Source: Litchfieldia sinesaloumensis (GTDB lineage: Bacteria > Bacillota > Bacilli > Bacillales > Bacillaceae_L). Taken from it: DNA of 64,000 nucleotides. Under the pieces are notes generated by a model. The model made no database searches, had not been told where the DNA came from, and was given only the letters and a program-made list of their open reading frames with translations. Below, piece after piece: positions 45,181-53,944 of the stretch. Both the position numbers and the translations under genes were made by a program. How positions within the stretch are numbered: the stretch's first letter is position 1; the number at the start of each line of letters is the position of its first letter. Where the stretch lies: assembly GCF_900156865.1 (NCBI RefSeq), contig NZ_LT732529.1:3896001-3960000 (forward strand). The letters run 5' to 3'.

Positions 45181-45227
45181 GCAAATCCAAAAATCCATTC
45201 ATTCGTGGTTTTTGGATTTGCTTTTTC
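45181..45227 (+). terminator. Terminator of the catalase remnant
   Basis: GCAAATCCAAAAA (45181-45193) pairs perfectly with TTTTTGGATTTGC (45209-45221), followed by TTTTTC. Confidence 0.8.
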
Positions 45228-45378
45228 TATTTTGAAGTAACGGATTAAAAGTTATTTGAGTCAAATTTCAGACGAATATCGGCTATCTGAGTTAACGACT
45301 ATTCCATGTTTGTAGAGTAAAATATACATAAATGAAAGGGTTTACTTTGATTTAACCTAAGAAGATGGGGGGATTACT

Positions 45379-48306
45379 TTGACTGAAAATCTGTTGCCTA
45401 TAGAAAAGAGTAAAGCGACTGCTAGTAAATATAATTTTAATATAGGCTGGAAATTTAAGAGGGCGGATGTGCAAGGTGCAAATCAGGTCGACTTTGACGA
45501 TTCTGATTGGGAAATGGTGAGTGCACCGCATACGTTTAATGATACAGATACCTTTGATAATTACATGGAAGGCGGACATAATGGTGAGCGGAGTATGTTT
45601 ACCGGGAAAACGTGGTATCGGAAACAGTTTAAACTGACTCAAAAAGATCATGATAAAAAGATTTATATTGAATTTGAAGGTGTTAGACAAGCTGCAGATG
45701 TGTATATCAATGGTACCAAATTAGTTGGAAAATATGAAAACGGTTTTATCCCGTTTGGTTATGATCTGACACCGCATGTCCATTTTGGGGATGAGCCGAA
45801 TGTACTTGCAATAATGGTTGATAATACCTTTCCTTATAAAGCGGAAGGAACCGATGATGTCCTTAGTTGGCATGACTCACACTGGCATCCAACACATGGT
45901 GGTATCTACCGGAATGTATTCCTTCATATTAAGGATAAGCTTCATATCACGTTACCACTATACAGTTTTTTGAAAACACAAGGGACGTACGTCTATGCTT
46001 CAGATATCACCGATGAACAAGCGGTAGTAACAGTTGAGGCAGAGGTGGTGAATGAGCATGAAACGAGCAAGCAAGTCGTTTTTATTGCTGAAATTCTAGA
46101 CCATGATGGTAGAGTTATCCAAACCATGGAGACGAATAGGCTTTTACAGGCCGGAGAAACACTCATGTTCAAGACCTCCGATGTATTGAAGAATCCACAT
46201 CGCTGGTCACCTCAGTATCCATATTTGTATACAGTTCGAACGACGTTAAGTACGAATGGAAATACGACGGACTCAGTTGATACTCCACTAGGAATTCGGA
46301 CGTTTGAGTTCACCTTTGATCAAGGTTTCTTCATTAATGGGAACCAAGTCAAATTAAAGGGCTGGGGACAACGGCCAACAAATGAATGGGCAGGTTTAGG
46401 TGCGGCCTATCCAAACTGGATGCACGGATTTATTTTTAAGCAAATGAAAGAAGCAGGTGGAAATATGATCCGTTGGGGTCATTCAGCAGGTGCCCCAATC
46501 GATGTTGAGCTAGCAGATAAGTACGGGTTAATTACTATCCAGCCTGGTGTTGACGGTGAGGGTAGTACCGTAGGTGGAGTCTATAGTGACGTTTCTTATA
46601 AAATTCGTTCGGATGCTTACCGCGATATGATTATATACTTCCGAAATCATCCATCCATTTTAATCTGGGAAGGTGGTAACCAAAGTGTCCCTGATAAAGA
46701 GGCACAGACCCTAAAGGAAATCACCGAGACATGGGATCCTCATGGCAGGCGTGCGTATGCACATAGACGCTGTGATTTAACGATGGAAAAGTATGTGGAT
46801 GTTTCGATTGGTACGGAAGGTAGTTGGGAACTCAAAAGTAAAGGGAAACCCGTCATAGAAGGGGAGTACAATCGTGAAGAAGCAGCACGACGTGTCTGGG
46901 ATCGTTATACACCTGGATATGAAAATTATAAGACATCTGATGGATCTGCATACAATTTAACTTCCGAAGAATTTGCTAAAAATCAAGCAAAGCATTTTGA
47001 AAAAATTAGTCATCCAGCTCATGGTGGGGGCGCAAACTGGATTTACTCAGATTCGACAAGTCATGGTCGTGTCCATTCGGAAGTGGCCCGTGTAAGTGGT
47101 CAAGTGGATGCAGTGATGTTACCAAAAGAAGCCTATTTTGCGACAAAGGCGATTTACCGAGAAGACCCACAGGTTCATATCATTGGTCATTGGAATTATC
47201 CACAAGGAACCGTAAAAGATGTGTACGTCATGTCAAATGCAGAACAAGTGGAATTGTTCGTGAATGGTAAATCCATTGGGATTGGCCAGAGAGACCATAC
47301 GTATCTATTTACCTTTGAAAATGTTAAGTGGGAAGCTGGAACGATTGAAGCGTTAGCTTATGATGAGAATAAGAATCTAGTTACTAAGCAATTAAAGAAA
47401 ACAGCTGGTGAACCTATTGCTGTCAAGTTAACTCCTCTAGTTAATTCGGGAGGTTTTCAAGCAAACGGATCTGATATTTTGCTAGTGGATGCAGAGGTTG
47501 TGGATAAAGAAGGAAACCGTGTACCAACATTTGAAGGTCGGATTGATTTCCAAATGGAAGGTCCGGGAATATGGCGTGGTGGCTATAACAGTGGGAAAGA
47601 AGGATCCACTAATAATACCTTTTTAGATATAGAGGCTGGTATTAACCGAGTGGCGATTCGTTCAATCCTACGTCCAGGCCAGATAAAACTTACTGGAGAA
47701 ATTGAAGGTTTAGAGAAGGATACGGTACTAGTAGAAGTTACATCTGTTCCTTATTCTCATGGGTTATCCACAGTGATTCCACATTATACAGTCGATCCGC
47801 TTGGAGAAGAGCCTGCGATTGGTGATGGACCTGTTGAAAACTTCCTAACGGATAATACCGATATTGAAGCTTCTGAACTGATAACGGATTATTCATATTC
47901 TGGTATATGTGAAACGGGTGGCGTAAAGGTCAACGTTTGTACAGGTGACCGTATTTACAACGATAGAGAGTACGAGTTTCAGTTTTTGTCAGAAAAGTTA
48001 GTGGGTAGTGACTATATCCAAGTTGCAAATGATGAAACTAATTATAAGGCACTTGATTTGATTCATTTTACTGTGAAAAAAGATGCCTACGTCTTAATTG
48101 CACATGACAATCGATTAAATCGACCAGAGTGGTTAGTGGAAGAGTATGAGGAGACAGAAGATAGGGTACTTGTGCATCATTCCGGCCATACCGTGTATAA
48201 GAAGAAGGTCAAGGCTGGAACAACCCTAACCTTAGGTGGAAACCAAGATGAAACAAATGTCGAAAACAGTAACATGTACGTTGTGTTTGTAAAAGAAGCT
48301 AAATAA
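45379..48306 (+). CDS. Glycoside hydrolase family 2 enzyme (beta-galactosidase-like)
   Basis: A 975-residue protein without signal peptide. GH2 sugar-binding jelly roll (about 20-190), Ig-like domain (about 210-310), TIM barrel (about 315-610), then DUF4982-like and further beta domains. The region normally holding the acid/base Glu (NE) reads WEGGNQ with Q435; the likely nucleophile is E496 in EGEYNR. It starts with TTG behind GGGGGGA. It is followed by a sugar symporter and an AraC regulator, so it probably acts on an imported glycoside in the cytosol. A weak cre-like word lies at 45333-45346. Substrate not certain. Confidence 0.85.
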   Translation: MTENLLPIEKSKATASKYNFNIGWKFKRADVQGANQVDFDDSDWEMVSAPHTFNDTDTFDNYMEGGHNGERSMFTGKTWYRKQFKLTQKDHDKKIYIEFEGVRQAADVYINGTKLVGKYENGFIPFGYDLTPHVHFGDEPNVLAIMVDNTFPYKAEGTDDVLSWHDSHWHPTHGGIYRNVFLHIKDKLHITLPLYSFLKTQGTYVYASDITDEQAVVTVEAEVVNEHETSKQVVFIAEILDHDGRVIQTMETNRLLQAGETLMFKTSDVLKNPHRWSPQYPYLYTVRTTLSTNGNTTDSVDTPLGIRTFEFTFDQGFFINGNQVKLKGWGQRPTNEWAGLGAAYPNWMHGFIFKQMKEAGGNMIRWGHSAGAPIDVELADKYGLITIQPGVDGEGSTVGGVYSDVSYKIRSDAYRDMIIYFRNHPSILIWEGGNQSVPDKEAQTLKEITETWDPHGRRAYAHRRCDLTMEKYVDVSIGTEGSWELKSKGKPVIEGEYNREEAARRVWDRYTPGYENYKTSDGSAYNLTSEEFAKNQAKHFEKISHPAHGGGANWIYSDSTSHGRVHSEVARVSGQVDAVMLPKEAYFATKAIYREDPQVHIIGHWNYPQGTVKDVYVMSNAEQVELFVNGKSIGIGQRDHTYLFTFENVKWEAGTIEALAYDENKNLVTKQLKKTAGEPIAVKLTPLVNSGGFQANGSDILLVDAEVVDKEGNRVPTFEGRIDFQMEGPGIWRGGYNSGKEGSTNNTFLDIEAGINRVAIRSILRPGQIKLTGEIEGLEKDTVLVEVTSVPYSHGLSTVIPHYTVDPLGEEPAIGDGPVENFLTDNTDIEASELITDYSYSGICETGGVKVNVCTGDRIYNDREYEFQFLSEKLVGSDYIQVANDETNYKALDLIHFTVKKDAYVLIAHDNRLNRPEWLVEEYEETEDRVLVHHSGHTVYKKKVKAGTTLTLGGNQDETNVENSNMYVVFVKEAK

Positions 48307-48316
48307 TAGGTAAATA

Positions 48317-48351
48317 GCGGCTCTAGAATTAAAGGAAGAGAGGAGCCGCTC
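48317..48351 (+). terminator. Hairpin between the GH2 and symporter genes
   Basis: AGCGGCTC pairs with GAGCCGCT; only a short U-poor tail follows, so it may be a processing or stabilising hairpin rather than a full stop. Confidence 0.4.
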
Positions 48352-48424
48352 TATCAATCTACTTTTGATTTAATACTCTAAAAATGAAAAGGCTTAAATA
48401 TATATTCCGAAGGAGTGAGATTTG

Positions 48425-49891
48425 ATGGCTGTAAAGAAATTGGAAGTGGCGGAGGATTCAGGCATTAGCACCAAACAGTCGACAACTAGTTATGATACAT
48501 CTAAACGTCCGTTTGGGAAACGTGATACGTTCGGTTATTTCATGGGTGATTTAGGAGGAAATTTCAGTTTTGACTTAGTAAATATGTATATGTTTATCTT
48601 CTTTACCCAATTTATAGGGATTGAATTGGCGCATTATGCTCTAATCATCTTAATCGCGAAAATATTAGACGGTATTAATGATCCGCTTATCGGTATGATT
48701 ATAGACCGTTTTCGACTAAAAACTCAGGATAAATTCAAACCCTGGATTATGAGGATGGCACCTTTCCTAGCCTTTTCAATGTCGATTATGTTTATTGATG
48801 CTTCGGAATGGTCTTACGCTGCAAAATTAGCTTTGTTCGCTGGAAGTTATTTCTTATGGGACATCCTTTACACTTTTGTAAACGTTCCCTATGGGGCTTT
48901 AAGTTCTGTAATGACTACGAAAGCTTCAGAACGAACGGCATTGTCAACAGCAAGAAGTATTGGTGGGTTTGTTCCAAATATTCTTTATGGAATCTTTATT
49001 CCAATGGTTATTTACACAACTGTGGTAGTTGATGGTGAAACAAAGAGTATTTTCCAGGGGGAATTAATGTTTCCAATCACACTTGTAACCGGTGTCTTAG
49101 CCATTCTTAGTTATGTTGCTCTTTACTACAATACTGAGGAACGTATTATACATCACAATACATCACTGCAAAGTCAAAAATACAGCTTTTTAGAAACGTT
49201 CATTAACTTCTTTAAGAATCGAGCAATGATTGGACTAGCATTAGTTGCTATAGCTCAAATACTATTTATAAATGGTGCGCAGCAGCTTAACTCTCTTACG
49301 TTTCAACTATACTTCGAGGATGGTAGATTGAATTCTTACGTAATCATTGTAACACTCATTCCGATGATTATCGGTGCTACTATCGGAAACCGACTTGTTA
49401 AGCGATTTGGTAAAAAAGAAATTATTGCATATCCTCTATTAATTAGTATTGCTGTTTATCTAATCATGATATTTGCTCCAATTAGTAATCCATTTATTTG
49501 GTTGGGATTACAAGCGTTCGCAAGTATTTTTTCATTCGGTCTAGCCATCTATACATGGGCAATGGTAGCTGATGCAATAGACTATCAAGAATGGAAGACT
49601 GGAAAAAGGAATGAAGGGTCCGTTTATTCCATGTACTCGATGATTCGTAAATTAGGTCAGGGATTAGGTGCTTCTATTGTCCCAGCAACGATAGCAATTA
49701 TCTTACCAGGGTTGAAATTAAGTGATGCTTCAACATGGACGGCGGAATATGCAATAAGTATTAAGAATCTATCTGTGATTTTCCCGATTGTAGGTATGAT
49801 CTTAGTTATAATAGCTCTTATTTTCGTATACAACCTAGATAAGAAAACATTAAGTGTTGTACAAAAAGACCTAGGTCATGAAACCGAATAA
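48425..49891 (+). CDS. GPH-family glycoside:cation symporter
   Basis: A 488-residue protein with about twelve membrane segments. Family marks include KILDGINDPLIGMIIDR after segment 2 and WAMVADAIDYQEWKTGKRNEG in the second half. It imports a sugar or glycoside with sodium or protons, most likely the substrate of the GH2 enzyme just upstream. ATG at 48425 with GGAG at good distance is chosen; a TTG precedes it directly. Confidence 0.9.
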   Translation: MAVKKLEVAEDSGISTKQSTTSYDTSKRPFGKRDTFGYFMGDLGGNFSFDLVNMYMFIFFTQFIGIELAHYALIILIAKILDGINDPLIGMIIDRFRLKTQDKFKPWIMRMAPFLAFSMSIMFIDASEWSYAAKLALFAGSYFLWDILYTFVNVPYGALSSVMTTKASERTALSTARSIGGFVPNILYGIFIPMVIYTTVVVDGETKSIFQGELMFPITLVTGVLAILSYVALYYNTEERIIHHNTSLQSQKYSFLETFINFFKNRAMIGLALVAIAQILFINGAQQLNSLTFQLYFEDGRLNSYVIIVTLIPMIIGATIGNRLVKRFGKKEIIAYPLLISIAVYLIMIFAPISNPFIWLGLQAFASIFSFGLAIYTWAMVADAIDYQEWKTGKRNEGSVYSMYSMIRKLGQGLGASIVPATIAIILPGLKLSDASTWTAEYAISIKNLSVIFPIVGMILVIIALIFVYNLDKKTLSVVQKDLGHETE

Positions 49892-49916
49892 ATAGTACTT
49901 GTCTTAAGATAAGCAG

Positions 49917-49948
49917 GGAAGAAATCTAATATGGTTTCTTCCTTTTCC
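49917..49948 (+). terminator. Terminator after the symporter gene
   Basis: GGAAGAAA pairs with TTTCTTCC, then TTTTCC. Confidence 0.65.
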
Positions 49949-50023
49949 TGTTGACTTCGTAGATGTATCATGCCATGGTGAAAGAAGAAAGAAAAATCAA
50001 TTATTAAAAAATGAGGGTATGGT

Positions 50024-50893
50024 ATGAGGGAAACTAAGAGTTCTAGTTTATATAATTTATTTGCTATTTCTCATCAAAAAGGGATTGAAAAGTCACCTGA
50101 TTATCATACCCATTTTCATTATGAAATTTTTATTTTTCATGCTGGAAACTGTAAATATTTAATTGATAATAAGGTTTATGATCTAGTTCCAGGCGATATT
50201 ATTCTCATGGATGGAAGTAAATTACACAAACCCTTTGTTACGGGTGATAAGCGGTCATATGATAGGAGTATTGTTCAGTTTTCCTTAGAATGGATACTTC
50301 CAGTACTAGAATTTCTAGATGCAGCCAACTTATTAAAGCCTTTCCAAATGAACCATCACAGTATTTATCGTACAGGAGATGAACATTTAAAAAGATTAGT
50401 AGGCTTGGTAGAAGATATGGAAAAGCTAACAATGAATGGACCTTTATTAGAAGGTGAAAATGAACTAAAAGTAAAGCTCATGGAATTACTTTACTCAATC
50501 CGTCAATATCGAGAAGAGAAATTAATAAGTTCTGATGATATTTATGAAAATAATGCGTATATCCAACAAATTGCAACCTATGTACAGGAACATTTTAATA
50601 AAAAAATCATGTTAGAAGACGTAGCTAAGGAAATTAATATAAGCAAGTCTTATATGGTACACATGTTTAAAGAACAAACGGGGCAAACAATAATGGATTA
50701 TGTTATGCAATATCGCTTAAGACAATCCATCCATTTATTTAATATGTACCCCGATTGGACCATTAAACAAATCAGCTCGGAATGTGGATTTGAAAGTGAA
50801 GCTCATTTCAGCAGGTTTTTTAAACGGCATATAGGACTTTCTCCTAGTTTATATCGAAAAACGTATAAAACAAGAGGAGATAAGGAACTTTGA
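50024..50893 (+). CDS. AraC-family transcriptional regulator
   Basis: A 289-residue protein. The N-terminal cupin-like sensor domain (HTHFHYEIFIF; YDLVPGDIILMDG) precedes a C-terminal double helix-turn-helix (about 190-285: EDVAKEINISKSYMVHMFKEQTG and ISSECGFESEAHFSRFFKRHIGLSP). It lies directly after the GH2 and symporter genes and probably activates them when the sugar is present. The small membrane-protein gene follows at 21 bp. Confidence 0.92.
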   Translation: MRETKSSSLYNLFAISHQKGIEKSPDYHTHFHYEIFIFHAGNCKYLIDNKVYDLVPGDIILMDGSKLHKPFVTGDKRSYDRSIVQFSLEWILPVLEFLDAANLLKPFQMNHHSIYRTGDEHLKRLVGLVEDMEKLTMNGPLLEGENELKVKLMELLYSIRQYREEKLISSDDIYENNAYIQQIATYVQEHFNKKIMLEDVAKEINISKSYMVHMFKEQTGQTIMDYVMQYRLRQSIHLFNMYPDWTIKQISSECGFESEAHFSRFFKRHIGLSPSLYRKTYKTRGDKEL

Positions 50894-50914
50894 GGGTAAG
50901 GAGGATTTGAAGAA

Positions 50915-51298
50915 ATGGTCACGTTTTTCACATATATCGTAACCCTGATTGCGATAGGAATTTCAGTGTTTATTTCTCTCTTTTTTAAACTTGAGCTAGA
51001 GCGAATGTTTCGAGAGAAATCGAGCGTGATTGCTTTTCATATTTGTAATGTGCTTATTGTGTTAATGGTTTCTTTTGCATTTCATGTGGTTTTTTCTATT
51101 TATATATTTAATAGGAATCTAAACTTATTGTTGCAAATGGTAATTAACTTATTAATCATTCTTCCTATTTATATTGTCGGTAATAACATATTTGAAAAGA
51201 ACAAATACTTTTTCCGAAAATACCGTCCAGCAGAGGATGGTAAAGTACTTGTCCTCAATGAAAAGTACTTGCAGAAGAGAAAAAGAGAAATCAAATAG
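50915..51298 (+). CDS. Small membrane protein
   Basis: A 127-residue protein with three hydrophobic segments (about 4-25, 40-65, 72-92) and a basic C-terminal tail. Ribosome site AAGGAGG. Close behind the AraC gene and before a terminator, so it is likely in that transcript. Not recognised. Confidence 0.65.
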   Translation: MVTFFTYIVTLIAIGISVFISLFFKLELERMFREKSSVIAFHICNVLIVLMVSFAFHVVFSIYIFNRNLNLLLQMVINLLIILPIYIVGNNIFEKNKYFFRKYRPAEDGKVLVLNEKYLQKRKREIK

Positions 51299-51310
51299 TT
51301 GGAAAACCAA

Positions 51311-51345
51311 AACCAGATTCTCAAAAAGGAGGATCTGGCTTTTTA
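51311..51345 (+). terminator. Terminator after the small membrane-protein gene
   Basis: CCAGAT pairs with ATCTGG and is followed by CTTTTTATTT. Confidence 0.65.
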
Positions 51346-51462
51346 TTTATCTTCAAAAGTTTACGTGTAATGAATAGTGAGACTACTACATGTAGAACTA
51401 TAGTCCTTAATAAGCACTATACTTTGCATATTTAGATAGAAAACAGAAAATTCCACCAGAAT

Positions 51463-51574
51463 TTGAGGATACTTGAGGATATGTGAGGATACTTGAAGGA
51501 TAAACCATTTCGGACCCCTAAGATTTCGAAAGCGCAAAATATGCTAGTTTATCCCGGGATATGCTAGATTATCA
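51463..51574. repeat. Helically phased direct repeats
   Basis: Four units of exactly 10 bp from 51463 (TTGAGGATAC, TTGAGGATAT, GTGAGGATAC, TTGAAGGATA), then two 16-bp ATATGCTAG-x-TTATC copies at 51539 and 51559 with a 20-bp period. Both periods keep the units on one face of the helix. Confidence 0.6.
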
Positions 51575-51938
51575 GGTTTGTTATCGTTTTATTATTCCTC
51601 TATACTTTTAAGGGAGCCTAGCTTTTACCTCTATTTTACAAGCGCTATTCCTACCCGCCTAGTTCTAAAGATACCGCAATATATGAAAATGCAGCGCTAA
51701 ACCACTTCTTCTGCATTTTACCATCTTACAGAATAATGTATTGTAGCTACTTTTCTATTATTCGTAATATAGTACTGTAAAAAAACTCAGATGCCGGGAA
51801 AGGTAGAAAAGGGTAAGGGATACGTGTAACAGAAAAATGAATACTGATTCATTTTTCGCTGTAGTTGCGTTATAGGGTAAATAATCCGGTTGATTAACAT
51901 TGTCGAAAAAACTATAGATATAAAGGGGAGTCATTATT

Positions 51939-52949
51939 ATGAAGAAAAAGGTATTTATACTACTAACCGTTTTAGTACTTGCTTTAATCGGTTGTAGTAG
52001 TGAAGGTTCATCAGGAGATGGGGAACCAGAAAAGTTAGATAAAATTGTGCTTGCTGATGCTGGATGGGATAGCATTCGCTTCCATAACAGTATAGCGCAA
52101 CGAATTCTCGAAGAAGGATACGGATATGAAACGGAAGTTACCGTAGGTTCAACTCCAGCAACACTAGAGGGACTTCGCCAAGGTGACATAAATGTCTATT
52201 TGGAAGTATGGACAGATAATGTCAAGGAGCTTTATGAAGAAATGACCGAAGCAGGGGAAATTGTGACAATGTCTACCAACTTCGATGATAACAGTCAAGG
52301 TCTTTACGTTCCAACGTATGTAATTGAAGGAGACGAAGAAAGAGGCATCGAGCCGCTGGCTCCTGATTTGAAAACTGTTGAAGACTTGAAGAAGTACCCA
52401 GAAGTGTTTCCGGATCCAGAAGATTCAAGTAAAGGACGTATTGTAGGAGCTCCTACTGGTTGGGCTGTTAACGAAACAATGACAGCAAAATTTGAAACGT
52501 ATGGGTTAGGTGAAACATTTAGCTATATTAGTCCAGGTTCAGATTCAAGTGCAGTTGCAACACTTGTAGATGCCTATGAAAGTGGTGAAGGTTGGGTAGG
52601 TTACTATTGGTCACCAACATGGGTAACAGCAAAATATGACCTTACACTGTTAGAAGAACCTGAATATAACGAAGAACAATGGAACAAGGACTTTGGGACT
52701 GCATTCCCACCAAACGATGTAGTTGTGGCAGTTCATAAGGATATGCCTGAACAAGCACCAGAGGTTGTAGAGTTTCTTAAAAACTATGAAACTAGTAACG
52801 ACTTAACAGAAGAAGCTCTTAACTATATGAATGAGAATGAAGCTTCTGCAGAAGAAGCGGCAGACTGGTGGATGAAGCAACATGAGGATATCTGGACAAC
52901 TTGGGTTCCAGAGGATATTGCAGAAAAAGTAAAAAGTTCATTAGAATAA
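51939..52949 (+). CDS. Glycine betaine/proline-type ABC transporter, substrate-binding lipoprotein
   Basis: A 336-residue protein. Lipobox LALIGC is followed by an OpuAC/ProX-type binding domain with LADAGWDSIRFHN and, later, VGYYWSPTWVTAKYDL; the Trp-rich segments fit an aromatic cage for a quaternary amine. It binds an osmolyte such as glycine betaine outside the cell. Gene order here is binding protein, permease, ATPase, the reverse of B. subtilis opuA. Confidence 0.88.
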   Translation: MKKKVFILLTVLVLALIGCSSEGSSGDGEPEKLDKIVLADAGWDSIRFHNSIAQRILEEGYGYETEVTVGSTPATLEGLRQGDINVYLEVWTDNVKELYEEMTEAGEIVTMSTNFDDNSQGLYVPTYVIEGDEERGIEPLAPDLKTVEDLKKYPEVFPDPEDSSKGRIVGAPTGWAVNETMTAKFETYGLGETFSYISPGSDSSAVATLVDAYESGEGWVGYYWSPTWVTAKYDLTLLEEPEYNEEQWNKDFGTAFPPNDVVVAVHKDMPEQAPEVVEFLKNYETSNDLTEEALNYMNENEASAEEAADWWMKQHEDIWTTWVPEDIAEKVKSSLE

Positions 52950-53050
52950 AAAACGCTAGGCACCTGATGGAGCCTGGATATAAGAATAGAAATGTAGTAG
53001 TTGGCAGACTGTCAACTACTACTATTTTCAGCGATTTTTGTCGAAAAAAA

Positions 53051-53078
53051 GTGAGGTGAAAGGTTACATTATGTAACC
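53051..53078 (+). promoter_or_regulatory. Start-stop minigene and hairpin before the permease gene
   Basis: The only good ribosome site (GTGAGGTGAAAGG, 53051-53063) is followed at 7 nt by ATG-TAA (53071-53076). The permease ATG is at 53084, 20 nt beyond the ribosome site. The same bases form the palindrome AGGTTACATTATGTAACCT (53061-53079). Confidence 0.45.
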
Positions 53079-53083
53079 TGTTT

Positions 53084-53944
53084 ATGGGTAGTTTTCCAGA
53101 TATACGATGGGATTTTCTTGGTAAATATGTTGAAAAGTTTATCAAATGGTTAGATACAACATTCGAAGGTTTTTTTGATTTCATACATCTAATCTCCTCT
53201 CAAACAATCAATGGAATCGATAGTTTTCTTAGCTTCATTCCATGGTGGCTCTTCTTAATCATTATCTTCCTAATGGGATGGCGTTTTAAATCAGCGGTTT
53301 CAGGTGTTTTATATGCATTCTTTATATTCTTAATTGGGACATTTGGATTATGGGATGTATTGATGATCACGATTGCAATTGTCTTAACGTCCGTTGTCAT
53401 TTCTCTCATTATCGGGATACCGCTTGGGGTTTGGATGGCGTTTAGTAAAAGGTTCTCTGTTTTTATGAGACCAGTATTAGATGCGATGCAAACAATGCCA
53501 AGTTTCGTTTATTTAATTCCGGCGATATTCTTCTTCAGTCTAGGGAATGTTTCAGCTGTATTTGCAACGCTGATTTATTCATTGCCACCAGTTATTCGTT
53601 TGACTGAACTAGCGATTCGCAACGTTGACGAAGATGTGATTGAATCTGCTCAATCATTCGGTTCCTCAAGATGGCAGATGCTAACAAAGGTACAATTGCC
53701 ACAGGCACTTCCAACTATTATGGCAGGGGTAAACCAAACAACCATGATGGCACTTGCGATGGTTGTTATTGCATCGATGGTAGGTGCGAAAGGACTTGGA
53801 GAGCAAGTCTTAATTGCAATTAATCGTATTGATATGGCACTCGGGTTTGAAGCGGGTATAAGTATTGTGTTTCTAGCTATCATTATCGATCGTGTGACAT
53901 CAGGAGTGGCAAATTCCTTCCAGAAACACAGGGGGTCTGAATAA
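53084..53944 (+). CDS. Glycine betaine-type ABC transporter permease
   Basis: A 286-residue protein with about six membrane segments. The EAA-type loop ESAQSFGSSRWQMLTKVQLPQALPTIMAGVNQT marks an OpuAB/ProW-type permease. The ATG at 53084 has no ribosome site at normal distance; see the start-stop element upstream. It overlaps the ATPase start by 1 bp (TAATG). Confidence 0.9.
   Translation: MGSFPDIRWDFLGKYVEKFIKWLDTTFEGFFDFIHLISSQTINGIDSFLSFIPWWLFLIIIFLMGWRFKSAVSGVLYAFFIFLIGTFGLWDVLMITIAIVLTSVVISLIIGIPLGVWMAFSKRFSVFMRPVLDAMQTMPSFVYLIPAIFFFSLGNVSAVFATLIYSLPPVIRLTELAIRNVDEDVIESAQSFGSSRWQMLTKVQLPQALPTIMAGVNQTTMMALAMVVIASMVGAKGLGEQVLIAINRIDMALGFEAGISIVFLAIIIDRVTSGVANSFQKHRGSE

Larger units (their letters stand above)
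51299..51938. other. Gene-free region upstream of the betaine importer
   Basis: Contains a terminator (51311-51345), four 10-bp tandem repeats (51463-51502), a 20-bp-period ATATGCTAG pair (51539-51574) and a hairpin AAAATGCAG/CTGCATTTT (51686-51719). No gene is supported on either strand. Confidence 0.55.

Noticed and set aside
44950..45198. 82-codon minus-strand frame
   Set aside because: It is the complement of the catalase remnant.
45333..45346. Catabolite (cre) site before the GH2 gene
   Set aside because: Two mismatches to the consensus, including the central CG; too weak to annotate as a site.
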